Positions 30,615-38,093 of a stretch of DNA of 38,093 bases are shown piece after piece (within the stretch, counting starts at the first letter, position 1; the number at the start of each line of letters is the position of its first letter). The stretch covers positions 1 through 38,093 of the forward strand of contig NZ_LYVO01000074.1 in the NCBI RefSeq assembly GCF_001984055.1. The letters are read 5' to 3'. Under the pieces are notes generated by a model. The model saw only the letters and a list, made by a program, of their open reading frames with translations. It did not search any database and was not told the origin of the DNA. This DNA is from Variovorax sp. KK3. Its GTDB lineage: Bacteria > Pseudomonadota > Gammaproteobacteria > Burkholderiales > Burkholderiaceae_C. A program made the translations under genes and the position numbers.

Positions 30615-31595
30615 CTACTTGGCGCTTTCGGCCTTGGTGTCGGCGAAGCGGCCGTAGCCTTGCAAGCGCTCGTAGCGACGGTCGAGCAGTTCCTTGGAGC
30701 GCAGGTCGGCGACCTGGCGGTAGGCGTCGTTGAGCGCACGCTTGAGGAAGGCGGCCATCTGCCGGTGGTCGCGGTGCGCGCCGCCGACGGGCTCGTTGAC
30801 GATCTTGTCGACCAGGCCCAAGGCCTTGAGCCGGTGCGCGGTGATGCCCAGCGCATCGGCTGCTTCTTGCGCCTTGTCGCTGGTCTTCCAGAGGATGGAG
30901 GCGCAGCCCTCGGGGCTGATGACGGAGTACACCGAGTACTGCAGCATGAGCACCTGGTCGCCCACCGAAATGGCCAGCGCGCCGCCTGAACCGCCCTCGC
31001 CGATGATGGTGACGATGACCGGCACCTCCAGCTGCGCCATCTCGAAGATGTTGCGCCCGATGGCCTCGGACTGCCCGCGCTCTTCGGCGTCGATGCCCGG
31101 GTAGGCGCCCGGCGTGTCGACGAAGGTGAAGACCGGCAGCTTGAACTTCTCGGCGGTCTTCATGAGGCGCAAGGCTTTGCGGTAGCCCTCGGGCTTGCTC
31201 ATGCCGAAGTTGCGTGCGGTGCGCTCCTTCGTGTCGCGGCCCTTCTGGTGGCCCAGCACCATGCAGGGCGTGCCGTTGAAGCGGGCCAGCCCGCCGACGA
31301 TGGACAGGTCGTCCGAGAAGTGGCGGTCGCCGTGCAGCTCGACGAAGTCGGTGAAGATCTCGTGGATGTAGTCCAGCGTGTACGGGCGCTCAGGGTGCCG
31401 GGCGATCTTGGTGATCTGCCAGGGCGTCAGGTCGCTGTAGATTTCCTTGGTGAGCTGCAGGCTCTTCTTGCCGAGCTGGTCGATCTCTTCGGAGATGTCG
31501 ACGGCCGATTCGCTTTGTACATAGCGCAGCTCTTCGATCTTGGATTCGAGCTCTGCCACGGGTTGCTCGAAGTCGAGAAAGGTTCGTTTCGCCAA
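30615..31595 (-). CDS. accA: Acetyl-CoA carboxylase carboxyltransferase subunit alpha
   Basis: This 326-residue subunit pairs with AccD to move the carboxyl group from biotin to acetyl-CoA, making malonyl-CoA for fatty acid synthesis. The N-terminal FLDFEQPVAELESKIEEL, the ARHPERPYTLDYI block and GEGGSGGALAISVGDQVLML near residues 200-220 are diagnostic. The start is a TTG at 31595: it has AGGAG 7 nt upstream and gives the conserved MAKRTFLDFE beginning, while no ATG fits. The neighbours tilS downstream and a DNA glycosylase upstream match the usual Comamonadaceae order. Confidence 0.95.
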   Translation of the reverse strand: MAKRTFLDFEQPVAELESKIEELRYVQSESAVDISEEIDQLGKKSLQLTKEIYSDLTPWQITKIARHPERPYTLDYIHEIFTDFVELHGDRHFSDDLSIVGGLARFNGTPCMVLGHQKGRDTKERTARNFGMSKPEGYRKALRLMKTAEKFKLPVFTFVDTPGAYPGIDAEERGQSEAIGRNIFEMAQLEVPVIVTIIGEGGSGGALAISVGDQVLMLQYSVYSVISPEGCASILWKTSDKAQEAADALGITAHRLKALGLVDKIVNEPVGGAHRDHRQMAAFLKRALNDAYRQVADLRSKELLDRRYERLQGYGRFADTKAESAK

Positions 31596-31610
31596 CGTCT
31601 TCTCCTGTTG

Positions 31611-32279
31611 TCAGTATGCGACCACCGGGAGGGGGTCGAGCGATCGCCAAATATACCAAGTCGCGACGCTGCAATAGGGGGCCCAGGCGACAGCTACCTC
31701 GCGGGCGTCGCTGCGGCTGACCGGATCGCCCGAGAAGTAGCTCTGGCTGATGCCGGCGATGAGGCCCAGGTCGTCCAGCGGCAGCACGTTGGGGCGCAGC
31801 AGGTGGAAGATCAGGAACATCTCGGCCGTCCAGCGGCCGATGCCGCGGATGGCGACCAGTTCCTCGATGATCATCTCGTCGGCCATCTGGTCCCAGGCTT
31901 CGACGTGGACCACGCCCGCGTCGAAATTGAGCGCCAGGTCGACAAGGTACTCGATCTTGCGGGCCGACAGGCCGGCCGCACGCATGTCGTCGACCTTGAG
32001 GCGCAGCACGTTCGCCGGCGTCATCTTGCGGGGCAGCCGGGCGAAGCGGTCCCAGACGGACTGGGCTGCCTTCACCGAGATCTGCTGGCCGACGATGCTG
32101 CGGGCGAGCGTGGTGAACGCGTCGCCGCGCGACTCGAGGCAGGCGTCGCCGAACTGCGGGATCAACCGCTTCATGACGCGGTCTTTCCTGGCGAGGTACT
32201 TGCAGGCCTCTTCCCAGTAGGGCGGTGTCTGGACCTGGACTTCGGGCTTCTTGCTGGCAGGAGGCATCGCGCTTTTCAT
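31611..32279 (-). CDS. DNA-3-methyladenine glycosylase (AlkA-like, HhH-GPD)
   Basis: This 222-residue base-excision repair glycosylase removes alkylated bases. The core has LARSIVGQQISVKAAQSVWDR near residues 58-78. The helix-hairpin-helix IRGIGRWTAEM near 144-154 is followed by the catalytic aspartate region LPLDDLGL, Asp169 or Asp170. It lacks the N-terminal domain of E. coli AlkA, as do many short homologues. The gene starts 4 nt after the cysS stop and probably shares its transcript. Start ATG is at 32279. Confidence 0.9.
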   Translation of the reverse strand: MKSAMPPASKKPEVQVQTPPYWEEACKYLARKDRVMKRLIPQFGDACLESRGDAFTTLARSIVGQQISVKAAQSVWDRFARLPRKMTPANVLRLKVDDMRAAGLSARKIEYLVDLALNFDAGVVHVEAWDQMADEMIIEELVAIRGIGRWTAEMFLIFHLLRPNVLPLDDLGLIAGISQSYFSGDPVSRSDAREVAVAWAPYCSVATWYIWRSLDPLPVVAY

Positions 32280-32283
32280 GCCC

Positions 32284-33660
32284 TCACTTGACGGTGGTCC
32301 AGCTGGTGCCGGTGGGTGAATCCTTGAGCACGATGCCCTGGGCCAGAAGGTCGTTGCGGATGCGGTCGGCCTCGGCGAAGTTCTTCGCCGCCTTGGCCGC
32401 CGCGCGCTGGGCGATCAGCGCCTGAATGGCGGCGTCGTCGAGCGTGCTGCCGGCCTGCAAGAAGGCCTCCGGGTCGCCCTGCAGCAGGCCCAGGCAGCCA
32501 CCCAGCGCCTTGAGCAGGCCGGCCGTGCGGGCCGACCGCGTGCGATTGACATCGCCCGCCAGTTCGAACAGCACGGCCACAGCCTCGGGCGTGCCGAAGT
32601 CCTCGTTCATCGCGGCTTGGAAGCGCGCGGCATGCGGATCGGCCCAGTCGATCTCGACCGCTTCGGGCGCGACCAGGTGAAGTGCCGTGTACAGACGCTT
32701 GAGCGAAGCGCGGGCATCGTCGAGGTGCACGTCGCTGTAGTTGAGCGGACTGCGGTAGTGCGCACGGACCACGAAGAAGCGCACCGTCTCGGCGTCGAAC
32801 TGCTTGAGCACGTCGCGGATCAGGAAGAAGTTGCCCAGGCTCTTGGACATCTTCTCGTCGTCGATGTTGATGAAGCCGTTATGCATCCACGTACGGGCCA
32901 GCGGCTGGCCAGTGGCGCCCTCGCTCTGGGCGATTTCGTTCTCGTGGTGCGGGAACTGCAGGTCCATGCCGCCGCCGTGGATGTCGATCGTTTCGCCTAG
33001 CAGCTCGCAGGCCATGGCCGAGCATTCGATGTGCCAGCCCGGCCGGCCGGGGCCGAACTCGCTGGCCCACTTCACCTCTTCGGGCTCGGTGGGCTTGGCG
33101 CTCTTCCAGAGCACGGGGTCGAGCGGGTCTTCCTTGCCGTCGAGCACAGCGACGCGCTCGCCGGCATGCAGCTCGTCGAGCGACTTGCCGCTGAGCTTGC
33201 CGTAGCCTGCGAACTTGCGCACCGCATAGTTGACGTCGCCGTTGGTCGAGCGATAGGCCAGGCCCTTGCCTTCGAGCGTGGCGATCATCGACAGCATCTG
33301 CGGCACGTATTCGGTGGCGCGCGGCTCGTGCGTGGGGCGCTCGATGCCGAGGGCGTCGGCGTCCTCGTGCAGCGCATCGATCATGCGGTCGGTCAAGGCG
33401 CGGATGCTCTCGCCGTTCTCGACCGCACGACGGATGATCTTGTCGTCGATGTCGGTGATGTTGCGCACGTACTCGACCTCGTAGCCCGAGGTCTTGAGCC
33501 AGCGCTGCACCACGTCGAAGGCGATCATCGATCGCGCATGGCCCAGGTGGCAGTAGTCGTACACCGTCATGCCGCACACGTACATGCGCACCCGAGGGGG
33601 TTGCAGCGGAGAAAACTTCTCCAGTTCACGCGTCAGCGTGTTGTAGATGCGAAGACTCAT
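32284..33660 (-). CDS. cysS: Cysteinyl-tRNA synthetase
   Basis: This 458-residue class I aminoacyl-tRNA synthetase charges tRNA-Cys. Zinc-binding Cys29 lies in MYVCGMTVYDY, the HIGH-type motif is HLGH at 38-41, the second metal region is HIECSAM and GGGMDLQFPHHENEIAQ, and the KMSKS loop is near residue 270. The C-terminal helical domain ends with NFAEADRIRNDLLAQGI. The frame is open upstream, but homology starts at MSLRIYN, giving the ATG at 33660. It is divergent from the TPR-protein gene across 191 nt. Confidence 0.96.
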   Translation of the reverse strand: MSLRIYNTLTRELEKFSPLQPPRVRMYVCGMTVYDYCHLGHARSMIAFDVVQRWLKTSGYEVEYVRNITDIDDKIIRRAVENGESIRALTDRMIDALHEDADALGIERPTHEPRATEYVPQMLSMIATLEGKGLAYRSTNGDVNYAVRKFAGYGKLSGKSLDELHAGERVAVLDGKEDPLDPVLWKSAKPTEPEEVKWASEFGPGRPGWHIECSAMACELLGETIDIHGGGMDLQFPHHENEIAQSEGATGQPLARTWMHNGFINIDDEKMSKSLGNFFLIRDVLKQFDAETVRFFVVRAHYRSPLNYSDVHLDDARASLKRLYTALHLVAPEAVEIDWADPHAARFQAAMNEDFGTPEAVAVLFELAGDVNRTRSARTAGLLKALGGCLGLLQGDPEAFLQAGSTLDDAAIQALIAQRAAAKAAKNFAEADRIRNDLLAQGIVLKDSPTGTSWTTVK

Positions 33661-33741
33661 GGATACCGAAAATGCCGACATGCGCCCGCGCGACACGGAC
33701 GATCGACAGAGATTTTTTCAGGGGTGAGGATGCTATGGCAA

Positions 33742-33773
33742 CGAGGGGATGAACGGAGCCCCTCGGCTACAAT
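33742..33773 (+). promoter_or_regulatory. Candidate promoter with stem-loop before the TPR gene
   Basis: TACAAT at 33768-33773, in GGCTACAAT, is a plausible -10 hexamer 78 nt before the ATG at 33852. Immediately before it CGAGGGG (33742-33748) and CCCCTCG (33759-33765) form a perfect 7-bp inverted repeat that would occupy the spacer and -35 region. There is no good -35. The repeat may be an operator or may simply be part of the promoter DNA. Confidence 0.35.
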
Positions 33774-33851
33774 CCCGTGCCAGTATAAACGGCCGCAGCC
33801 GTTCAATTCCGGGTGTTTCGAGGCCCGCGTTCCATCCAACTGTCGAGGCTC

Positions 33852-34439
33852 ATGAAGCACGCCGCAGCCCCCTCCTCTTCTTCTTTCATCGTCCGCTTCC
33901 TGTCGGTGCTTCTGTTCGCGCTCGTGGCCACTGCGGCTCATGCGGACGACTACGGCGACGTCAACGCGCTGCTGCGCCAAGGCAAGGCCGACGAGGCACT
34001 GGCCAAGGCCGACGCCTACATCGCCGGCAAGCCGCGCGATCCGCAGATGCGCTTTCTGCGCGGCGTGGTCCTCACCGAACAAGGCAAGCAGGCCGACGCC
34101 ATTGCCGCCTTCACGCAGCTCACGCAAGACTTCCCCGAACTGCCCGAGCCCTACAACAACCTCGCGGCCCTCTACGCCAACCAGAGCCAGTTCGACAAGG
34201 CGCGCGCCGCGCTCGAAATGGCCATCAAGCTCAACCCGAGCTATGCCACCGCACACGAGAACCTGGGCGACGTTTACGCCCGGCTGGCAGGCCAGTCCTA
34301 CGGCCGCGCGCAGCAGCTCGAGGCAAGCAACACCACGGTGGCGCCCAAGATCACGCTGATCCGGCAGCTGTTCACCACGCCCGGCAGCGGCAACCTGCCG
34401 TCGGCGCCTGCCGACACGCGCCGGCCCGTGCGCCGCTGA
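33852..34439 (+). CDS. Exported TPR-repeat protein
   Basis: This 195-residue protein has a signal peptide of about 31 residues ending AAHAD. About three tetratricopeptide repeats follow: DVNALLRQGKADEALAKADAY, then MRFLRGVVLTEQGKQADAIA and PYNNLAALYANQSQFDKARA, with ATAHENLGDVYARLAGQ closing the array. TPRs are protein-binding scaffolds, and this one should act in the periplasm or at the envelope. It is the first of a plus-strand series with two cyclophilins, lpxH and mtfA, so a role in envelope protein handling is possible but only inferred. The start follows CGAGG. Confidence 0.85.
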   Translation: MKHAAAPSSSSFIVRFLSVLLFALVATAAHADDYGDVNALLRQGKADEALAKADAYIAGKPRDPQMRFLRGVVLTEQGKQADAIAAFTQLTQDFPELPEPYNNLAALYANQSQFDKARAALEMAIKLNPSYATAHENLGDVYARLAGQSYGRAQQLEASNTTVAPKITLIRQLFTTPGSGNLPSAPADTRRPVRR

Positions 34440-34508
34440 GGCGCACGCTAGCCCGACTGCCGCGGCACCGCCGGCAACTTCGTCATCACCGCCATCGCAC
34501 CCATCGCC

Positions 34509-35087
34509 ATGCCCATTTTTTCGCGCCGCACGGCGTTGGTCCTCGTTTCCACATTGAGCATCGCCGGCGCCGCCTGGGCGCAGCAGGCCGCGCCGCGCGT
34601 CAAGCTGCAAACGTCCGCCGGCGACATCGTGATCGAGCTCGCGCCCGACAAGGCGCCGAAGACGGTCGACAACTTCCTGCAGTACGTCCGCGACAAGCAC
34701 TACGACGGCACAGTCTTCCACCGCGTGATCGACGGCTTCATGATCCAGGGCGGCGGCTTCACGCCCGACCTGCAGCAGAAGCCCACGCGCGCACCCGTGC
34801 CGCTCGAGGCGAACAACGGCCTGAAGAACGACAGGTACACGGTCGCGATGGCGCGCACGTCCAACCCCAACTCCGCGACCTCGCAGTTCTTCATCAACGT
34901 GAAGGACAACGCGATGCTCAATGCGCCCAATCCCGACGGCTACGGCTACACGGTGTTCGGCAAGGTGGTCGCGGGCAACGAGGTCGTCGACAAAATCCGC
35001 GCGGTGCGCACGGGCAACAAGGGCGGCATGCAGGACGTGCCCGTCGAAAGCGTCACCATCCTGTCTGCCACCCCCGTGGCGAAGTAA
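34509..35087 (+). CDS. ppiA: Periplasmic peptidyl-prolyl cis-trans isomerase (cyclophilin)
   Basis: This 192-residue cyclophilin has an N-terminal signal peptide (about residues 1-26, ending GAAWAQQ). The catalytic fold includes VDNFLQYVRDKHYDGTVFHR (with the active Arg in FHRV), DGFMIQGGGFTPD and NPNSATSQFFINV. It should speed proline isomerisation during folding in the periplasm. A cytoplasmic paralogue starts 48 nt downstream and is clearly similar, suggesting tandem duplication with gain or loss of the export signal. The ATG at 34509 lacks a strong Shine-Dalgarno. The symbol is by analogy with the E. coli periplasmic enzyme. Confidence 0.9.
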   Translation: MPIFSRRTALVLVSTLSIAGAAWAQQAAPRVKLQTSAGDIVIELAPDKAPKTVDNFLQYVRDKHYDGTVFHRVIDGFMIQGGGFTPDLQQKPTRAPVPLEANNGLKNDRYTVAMARTSNPNSATSQFFINVKDNAMLNAPNPDGYGYTVFGKVVAGNEVVDKIRAVRTGNKGGMQDVPVESVTILSATPVAK

Positions 35088-35135
35088 GCCACTTCACAAC
35101 CAGCCAGCCGGCAAACAAGCAAACAAGGAGCCCTC

Positions 35136-35645
35136 ATGAGCAACCCCCAAGTCGAACTGCATATCAAGGACCAGGGCGTCATCACCCTCGAACTGGACCA
35201 GGACAAGGCACCGAAGTCGGTCGAGAACTTCCTCGCCTACGTCACCAAGGGCCACTACGACAACACCGTGTTCCACCGCGTGATCCCCGGCTTCATGGTG
35301 CAGGGCGGCGGCTTCGAGCCCGGCATGTCGCAGAAGGCGACCGGTGCCGAGATCCAGAACGAGGCCAACAACGGCCTGAAGAACGACAACTACACCGTCG
35401 CCATGGCCCGCACCAGCGCGCCGCATTCGGCCACCGCGCAGTTCTTCATCAATGTCGCGGACAACGGCTTCCTCAACCACACCGCGCCGTCGGCGCAAGG
35501 CTGGGGCTACGCGGTCTTCGGCAAGGTGATCGAAGGCAAGGAAGTGGTCGACAAGATCAAGGCCGTCAAGACCGGCCGCAAGGGCTTTCACGACGACGTG
35601 CCGCTCGAAGACGTCGTGATCGAGAAGGCGGTCGTCAAGTCCTGA
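35136..35645 (+). CDS. ppiB: Cytoplasmic peptidyl-prolyl cis-trans isomerase B (cyclophilin)
   Basis: This 169-residue cyclophilin has no signal peptide. It has VENFLAYVTKGHYDNTVFHR, PGFMVQGGGFEPGM and SAPHSATAQFFINVADN, which carry the active-site Arg, Gln and Phe of the family. It matches the size of E. coli PpiB, which acts in cytosolic protein folding. AAGGAG precedes the ATG at 35136. It is followed by lpxH after only 4 nt, so the two are co-transcribed; ppiB-lpxH adjacency is common in proteobacteria. Confidence 0.95.
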   Translation: MSNPQVELHIKDQGVITLELDQDKAPKSVENFLAYVTKGHYDNTVFHRVIPGFMVQGGGFEPGMSQKATGAEIQNEANNGLKNDNYTVAMARTSAPHSATAQFFINVADNGFLNHTAPSAQGWGYAVFGKVIEGKEVVDKIKAVKTGRKGFHDDVPLEDVVIEKAVVKS

Positions 35646-35649
35646 CCCG

Positions 35650-36411
35650 ATGACGGCATTCGCCGAGCTCGTGGCTCCTGCGGGGTGGCGCACGGTCGAC
35701 TTGATGTCCGACCTCCATCTGCAGGCCTCGGAGCCGGCGACCTTCGAGGCCTGGCGCGGCTACCTGCAGACCACGCCGGCCGATGCGATCTTCATCCTCG
35801 GCGACCTGTTCGAGGTCTGGGTTGGCGATGACGCGGCCGGCGAGCCCGGCTTCGAGGCGCAGTGCGCCGAGCTTCTGCGCGAAGCCACCACGCGCCGCCC
35901 CGTTTTCTTTTTGCACGGCAACCGCGACTTCCTGGTCGGCGCCGCCTTCGCCGCGCGATGCGGCGTGCGGTTGCTCGACGATCCGACGGTGCTGGTGCTG
36001 CACGAGCGCCGCTGGCTGCTGAGCCACGGCGACCTGCTCTGCCTGGAAGACACCGAGTACCTGCGCTTTCGGACCGAGGTGCGCGCACCGGCCTGGCAAA
36101 AGGCCTTTCTCGCGCGGCCGCTGGCCGAACGCCGCGCGCTTGCCCGTTCGATGCGGGCACAGAGCGAAGACCGCAAGCGCACGCCCGGCATGGTCTGGGC
36201 CGATGTCGATGCCGATGCGGCACGCGCCTGGCTGCGGCAGGCCAATGCCAACACGCTGGTGCACGGGCACACGCACAAGCCGGCGACGCACGTGCTCGGT
36301 ACCGGGCTGTCGCGCATCGTGCTGAGCGACTGGGACCTGAAGGCACACCCTGCCCGCGCGCAGCTGCTGTGCCTGTCGAGCGCCGGCGCCCAGCGCGTCG
36401 ACCTGCGCTGA
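35650..36411 (+). CDS. lpxH: UDP-2,3-diacylglucosamine diphosphatase
   Basis: This 253-residue metallophosphoesterase of the lipid A pathway cleaves UDP-2,3-diacylglucosamine to lipid X and UMP at the inner membrane. All metal-binding motifs are present: Asp21/His23 in SDLHL, Asp52 in GDLFEVWVGDD, Asn91 in GNRDF, His126 in SHGD and His205/His207 in HGHTH. The start ATG at 35650 follows the ppiB stop by 4 nt. The stop overlaps the mtfA start by one base (TGATG). Length is normal for LpxH. Confidence 0.95.
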   Translation: MTAFAELVAPAGWRTVDLMSDLHLQASEPATFEAWRGYLQTTPADAIFILGDLFEVWVGDDAAGEPGFEAQCAELLREATTRRPVFFLHGNRDFLVGAAFAARCGVRLLDDPTVLVLHERRWLLSHGDLLCLEDTEYLRFRTEVRAPAWQKAFLARPLAERRALARSMRAQSEDRKRTPGMVWADVDADAARAWLRQANANTLVHGHTHKPATHVLGTGLSRIVLSDWDLKAHPARAQLLCLSSAGAQRVDLR

Positions 36412-37205
36412 TGTTCGGCTGGCTGCGCGGGCTGCGCACGCCGCCGTCCATTCCTGATTCGGCCTGGCAGGCGACACTGGCGCGCTACCCCTTCCTTGCC
36501 GACCGCTCCGTCGACGACGTCGCGCGGCTGCGCACGCTGGCAGCGGAGTTTCTGCGCGACAAGGAATTTCACGGCGCTCACGGCTTCGTTATCACCGACG
36601 AAGTGGCGCTTGCGGTGGCGGCGCAGGCAGTGCTGCCCGTGCTTCATCTGCCCGGGGGCCTGCGCTGGTACGACGATTTTGTGGGCATCGTCATGCATCC
36701 CGGCGAGGCGGTGGCGCGGCGCAAGACGGTCGACGAAAGCGGCGTGGTGCACGAGTACGACGAAGTGCTCGCCGGCGAGGCCATGGACCGTGGCCCGGTC
36801 ATGCTGAGTTGGCAGGACGTACTGGCCGGCAGCATCACCCAGGACTCGGGCTACAACGTCGTGATCCACGAATTCGCCCACAAGATCGACATGCGCAGTG
36901 GCGACGCCGACGGCTGCCCACCGCTGCCCGCCGGCTTCGGGGGCACGTCGACGGCGCGCGATGCGCGGATCGCCTGGTTCTCGGTGCTGCAGCCTGCTTA
37001 CGACGACTTCCGCGAGCGAACCATCGTCGCCGAGCGCTTCGGCGGCGAAGAGCCCTGGCTCGATGCCTACGGCGCGACCTCGCCCGCGGAATTTTTCGCC
37101 GTGGCTTGCGAGGCCTACTTCGTGAATCGCGACAAGTTGACCAGCGAGTTCGCCGGCCTCACCGGCCTGTTCGACGAGTTCTTTCAGCGCTCGACCGCCG
37201 GCTGA
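36411..37205 (+). CDS. mtfA: MtfA-type zinc peptidase (Mlc titration factor A family)
   Basis: This 264-residue cytosolic zinc metallopeptidase has the HEFAH motif at His153-Glu154-His157, with Glu227 in SPAEFFAVACEAYF as the likely third zinc ligand, as in E. coli MtfA. MtfA binds the glucose regulator Mlc in E. coli and has aminopeptidase activity. No Mlc gene is in this window, so only the peptidase assignment is firm. It is translationally coupled to lpxH by a TGATG junction and ends at a hairpin facing the convergent DUF349-like gene. Confidence 0.92.
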   Translation: MFGWLRGLRTPPSIPDSAWQATLARYPFLADRSVDDVARLRTLAAEFLRDKEFHGAHGFVITDEVALAVAAQAVLPVLHLPGGLRWYDDFVGIVMHPGEAVARRKTVDESGVVHEYDEVLAGEAMDRGPVMLSWQDVLAGSITQDSGYNVVIHEFAHKIDMRSGDADGCPPLPAGFGGTSTARDARIAWFSVLQPAYDDFRERTIVAERFGGEEPWLDAYGATSPAEFFAVACEAYFVNRDKLTSEFAGLTGLFDEFFQRSTAG

Positions 37206-37232
37206 GGGCGCGGACGCGCTGCGCGCGCCCTC
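37204..37232. terminator. Hairpin between convergent genes
   Basis: GAGGGCGCG at 37204-37212 pairs with CGCGCCCTC at 37224-37232 across an 11-nt loop. It lies between the mtfA stop and the end of the opposing gene at 37254. No U-tract follows on either strand (the plus side has CCCCTTC), so it is a weak or factor-assisted bidirectional terminator. Confidence 0.5.
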
Positions 37233-37253
37233 GCCCCTTCGCCAGCCGCTCTC

Positions 37254-38093
37254 TTACTTGCGCAGCAGCGCCTTCAATGCATTTTGCAGGCGGCGCGCCG
37301 ATGCAGCATCGTGCGCGGTCGCCAGCACGGTACCGGCGTCCTGCCCCCAGGTCTGCGCCGGCGCCGGATCGCCACGGCGCGTCAGCAGCTTGAGTTGCAG
37401 CGCGCGGCGTGCGTCGAGCTGTTCGGCCGGGGTGGGCACTTCGGCCGCCATCTCCAGTCGCAGCAGGGCTTCGGCGGCGTCATCGGCCTTCGACGATGGG
37501 CCGGCGGTCAGCGCCTGCGACCATTGGCCACGAACCGCGGGCGTGACGGCCCTGCCCAGTTCCTGAACGCTCGGCAGCTTCGACGCGTCGCGCTGCTCCC
37601 AGGCGCCCAGCACCTGGGTCAGGGCCTCGCCGTGGGCCTGGGCGGCCAGCTTGCGCAAGGCCATGTCGGCGCGCTCCAGCGCATCGCGCTGTGCGCGGAA
37701 AGCGGTATCGCCGAGGCGCGGGCCGCGCTCTTCGCGTGGCGGACGGTCGCCGAAGCGGCCGGCGCCGGGGCCGCGATCGCCGGCGCGTGGCGCGCCGCGG
37801 TCGTTGCCGCCGCGTGAGGGCGGGCCACTGCGACCATCGCGGCGGTCGCCGAAGCGGCCGCCGGCGCCGCGTGCAGCGGGTGCAGCGTCGCTCTTGCGGT
37901 TGCCGGGCCGGTCATCGCCGCGCACGGCGATCACGGGCTTCGGCGCGGGCTTGGGCGGTGCCGCGGGTGCCGGTGCTTCCTGGGCCTCGCCGGCATCGGC
38001 GCGGGCCGATGCATCGGCGCCATCGGCAGGTGCCACCAGGTCGGCAGCGGGTTCTGCCGATTCGCTGGCGGCAGCAGGCGGCGTGTCGCCGGC
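37254..38093 (-). CDS. C-terminal part of a DUF349-like protein with an Arg/Gly-rich linker (partial)
   Basis: The frame is open to the right edge, so only the last 279 codons are seen. They start with an Ala/Pro/Asp-rich disordered stretch. A segment of about 60 residues rich in Arg, Gly and Asp follows, with repeated GRFGDR and RGG-like units (about 37720-37870). The last 135 residues form a helical domain containing RAQRDALERADMALRKLAAQ and ending ARRLQNALKALLRK. The arrangement fits the end of Burkholderiales DUF349-domain proteins, but the DUF349 repeats themselves would lie outside the window, so the family call is tentative. The gene converges with mtfA. Confidence 0.6.
   Translation of the reverse strand, partial: AGDTPPAAASESAEPAADLVAPADGADASARADAGEAQEAPAPAAPPKPAPKPVIAVRGDDRPGNRKSDAAPAARGAGGRFGDRRDGRSGPPSRGGNDRGAPRAGDRGPGAGRFGDRPPREERGPRLGDTAFRAQRDALERADMALRKLAAQAHGEALTQVLGAWEQRDASKLPSVQELGRAVTPAVRGQWSQALTAGPSSKADDAAEALLRLEMAAEVPTPAEQLDARRALQLKLLTRRGDPAPAQTWGQDAGTVLATAHDAASARRLQNALKALLRK

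Overview
The window is high-GC DNA (roughly two-thirds G+C by eye), densely coding, with short intergenic gaps. Its gene families point to the Comamonadaceae (Burkholderiales), probably Variovorax or a close relative. The signs are Bug/TctC-type and TRAP transporters, CaiB/BaiF CoA-transferases beside solute-binding proteins, a TctDE two-component pair, and the housekeeping run tilS-accA-glycosylase-cysS-TPR-ppiA-ppiB-lpxH-mtfA. No insertion sequence, prophage, integrase or CRISPR array was seen. The genus assignment is inference.

Left part (1-8860): a TRIC-type membrane protein is followed by an organic-acid module. On the minus strand lie a TRAP transporter (dctP-dctQ-dctM), a solute-binding-like protein with no signal peptide, and a CaiB/BaiF CoA-transferase. 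Divergent from these are a second CaiB/BaiF protein, a MaoC-type hydratase and an IclR regulator. The two arms face each other across 6175-6345, which holds TATGAA/TTCATA inverted repeats that look like the operator. The module reads as uptake of a carboxylic acid, its activation to a CoA thioester and its hydration.

8868-10299: a gene that appears frameshifted. Its N-terminal half has a caspase-like His/Cys arrangement and its C-terminal half has four ankyrin repeats. It has no evident link to its neighbours and is the most unusual locus here.

10390-18763: a tightly packed nine-gene minus-strand operon. In transcription order it encodes a creatininase-family hydrolase, an ABC ATPase, an ABC permease, a GlcD-like FAD oxidoreductase, an NMT1/THI5-like periplasmic binding protein, a phthalate-dioxygenase-type reductase, a RutR-like TetR regulator, a cytosine-deaminase-like amidohydrolase and a RidA-family protein. 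The combination suggests import and oxidative/hydrolytic breakdown of a nitrogen heterocycle such as a pyrimidine. The substrate cannot be read from the sequence. The promoter side carries two perfect inverted repeats.

18920-25659: a Crp/Fnr regulator and a small secreted protein, then a tricarboxylate transporter operon (tctC-tctB-tctA) divergent from its likely regulators tctD-tctE.

25681-38093: mostly housekeeping genes. These are Hsp15, a PPK2 kinase, two small unknown genes, tRNA-Ser(GCU) with a terminator, lysC, tilS, accA (TTG start), a DNA glycosylase, cysS, a TPR protein, two cyclophilins, lpxH, mtfA and the C-terminal part of a DUF349-like protein with an Arg/Gly-rich linker that runs off the right edge.
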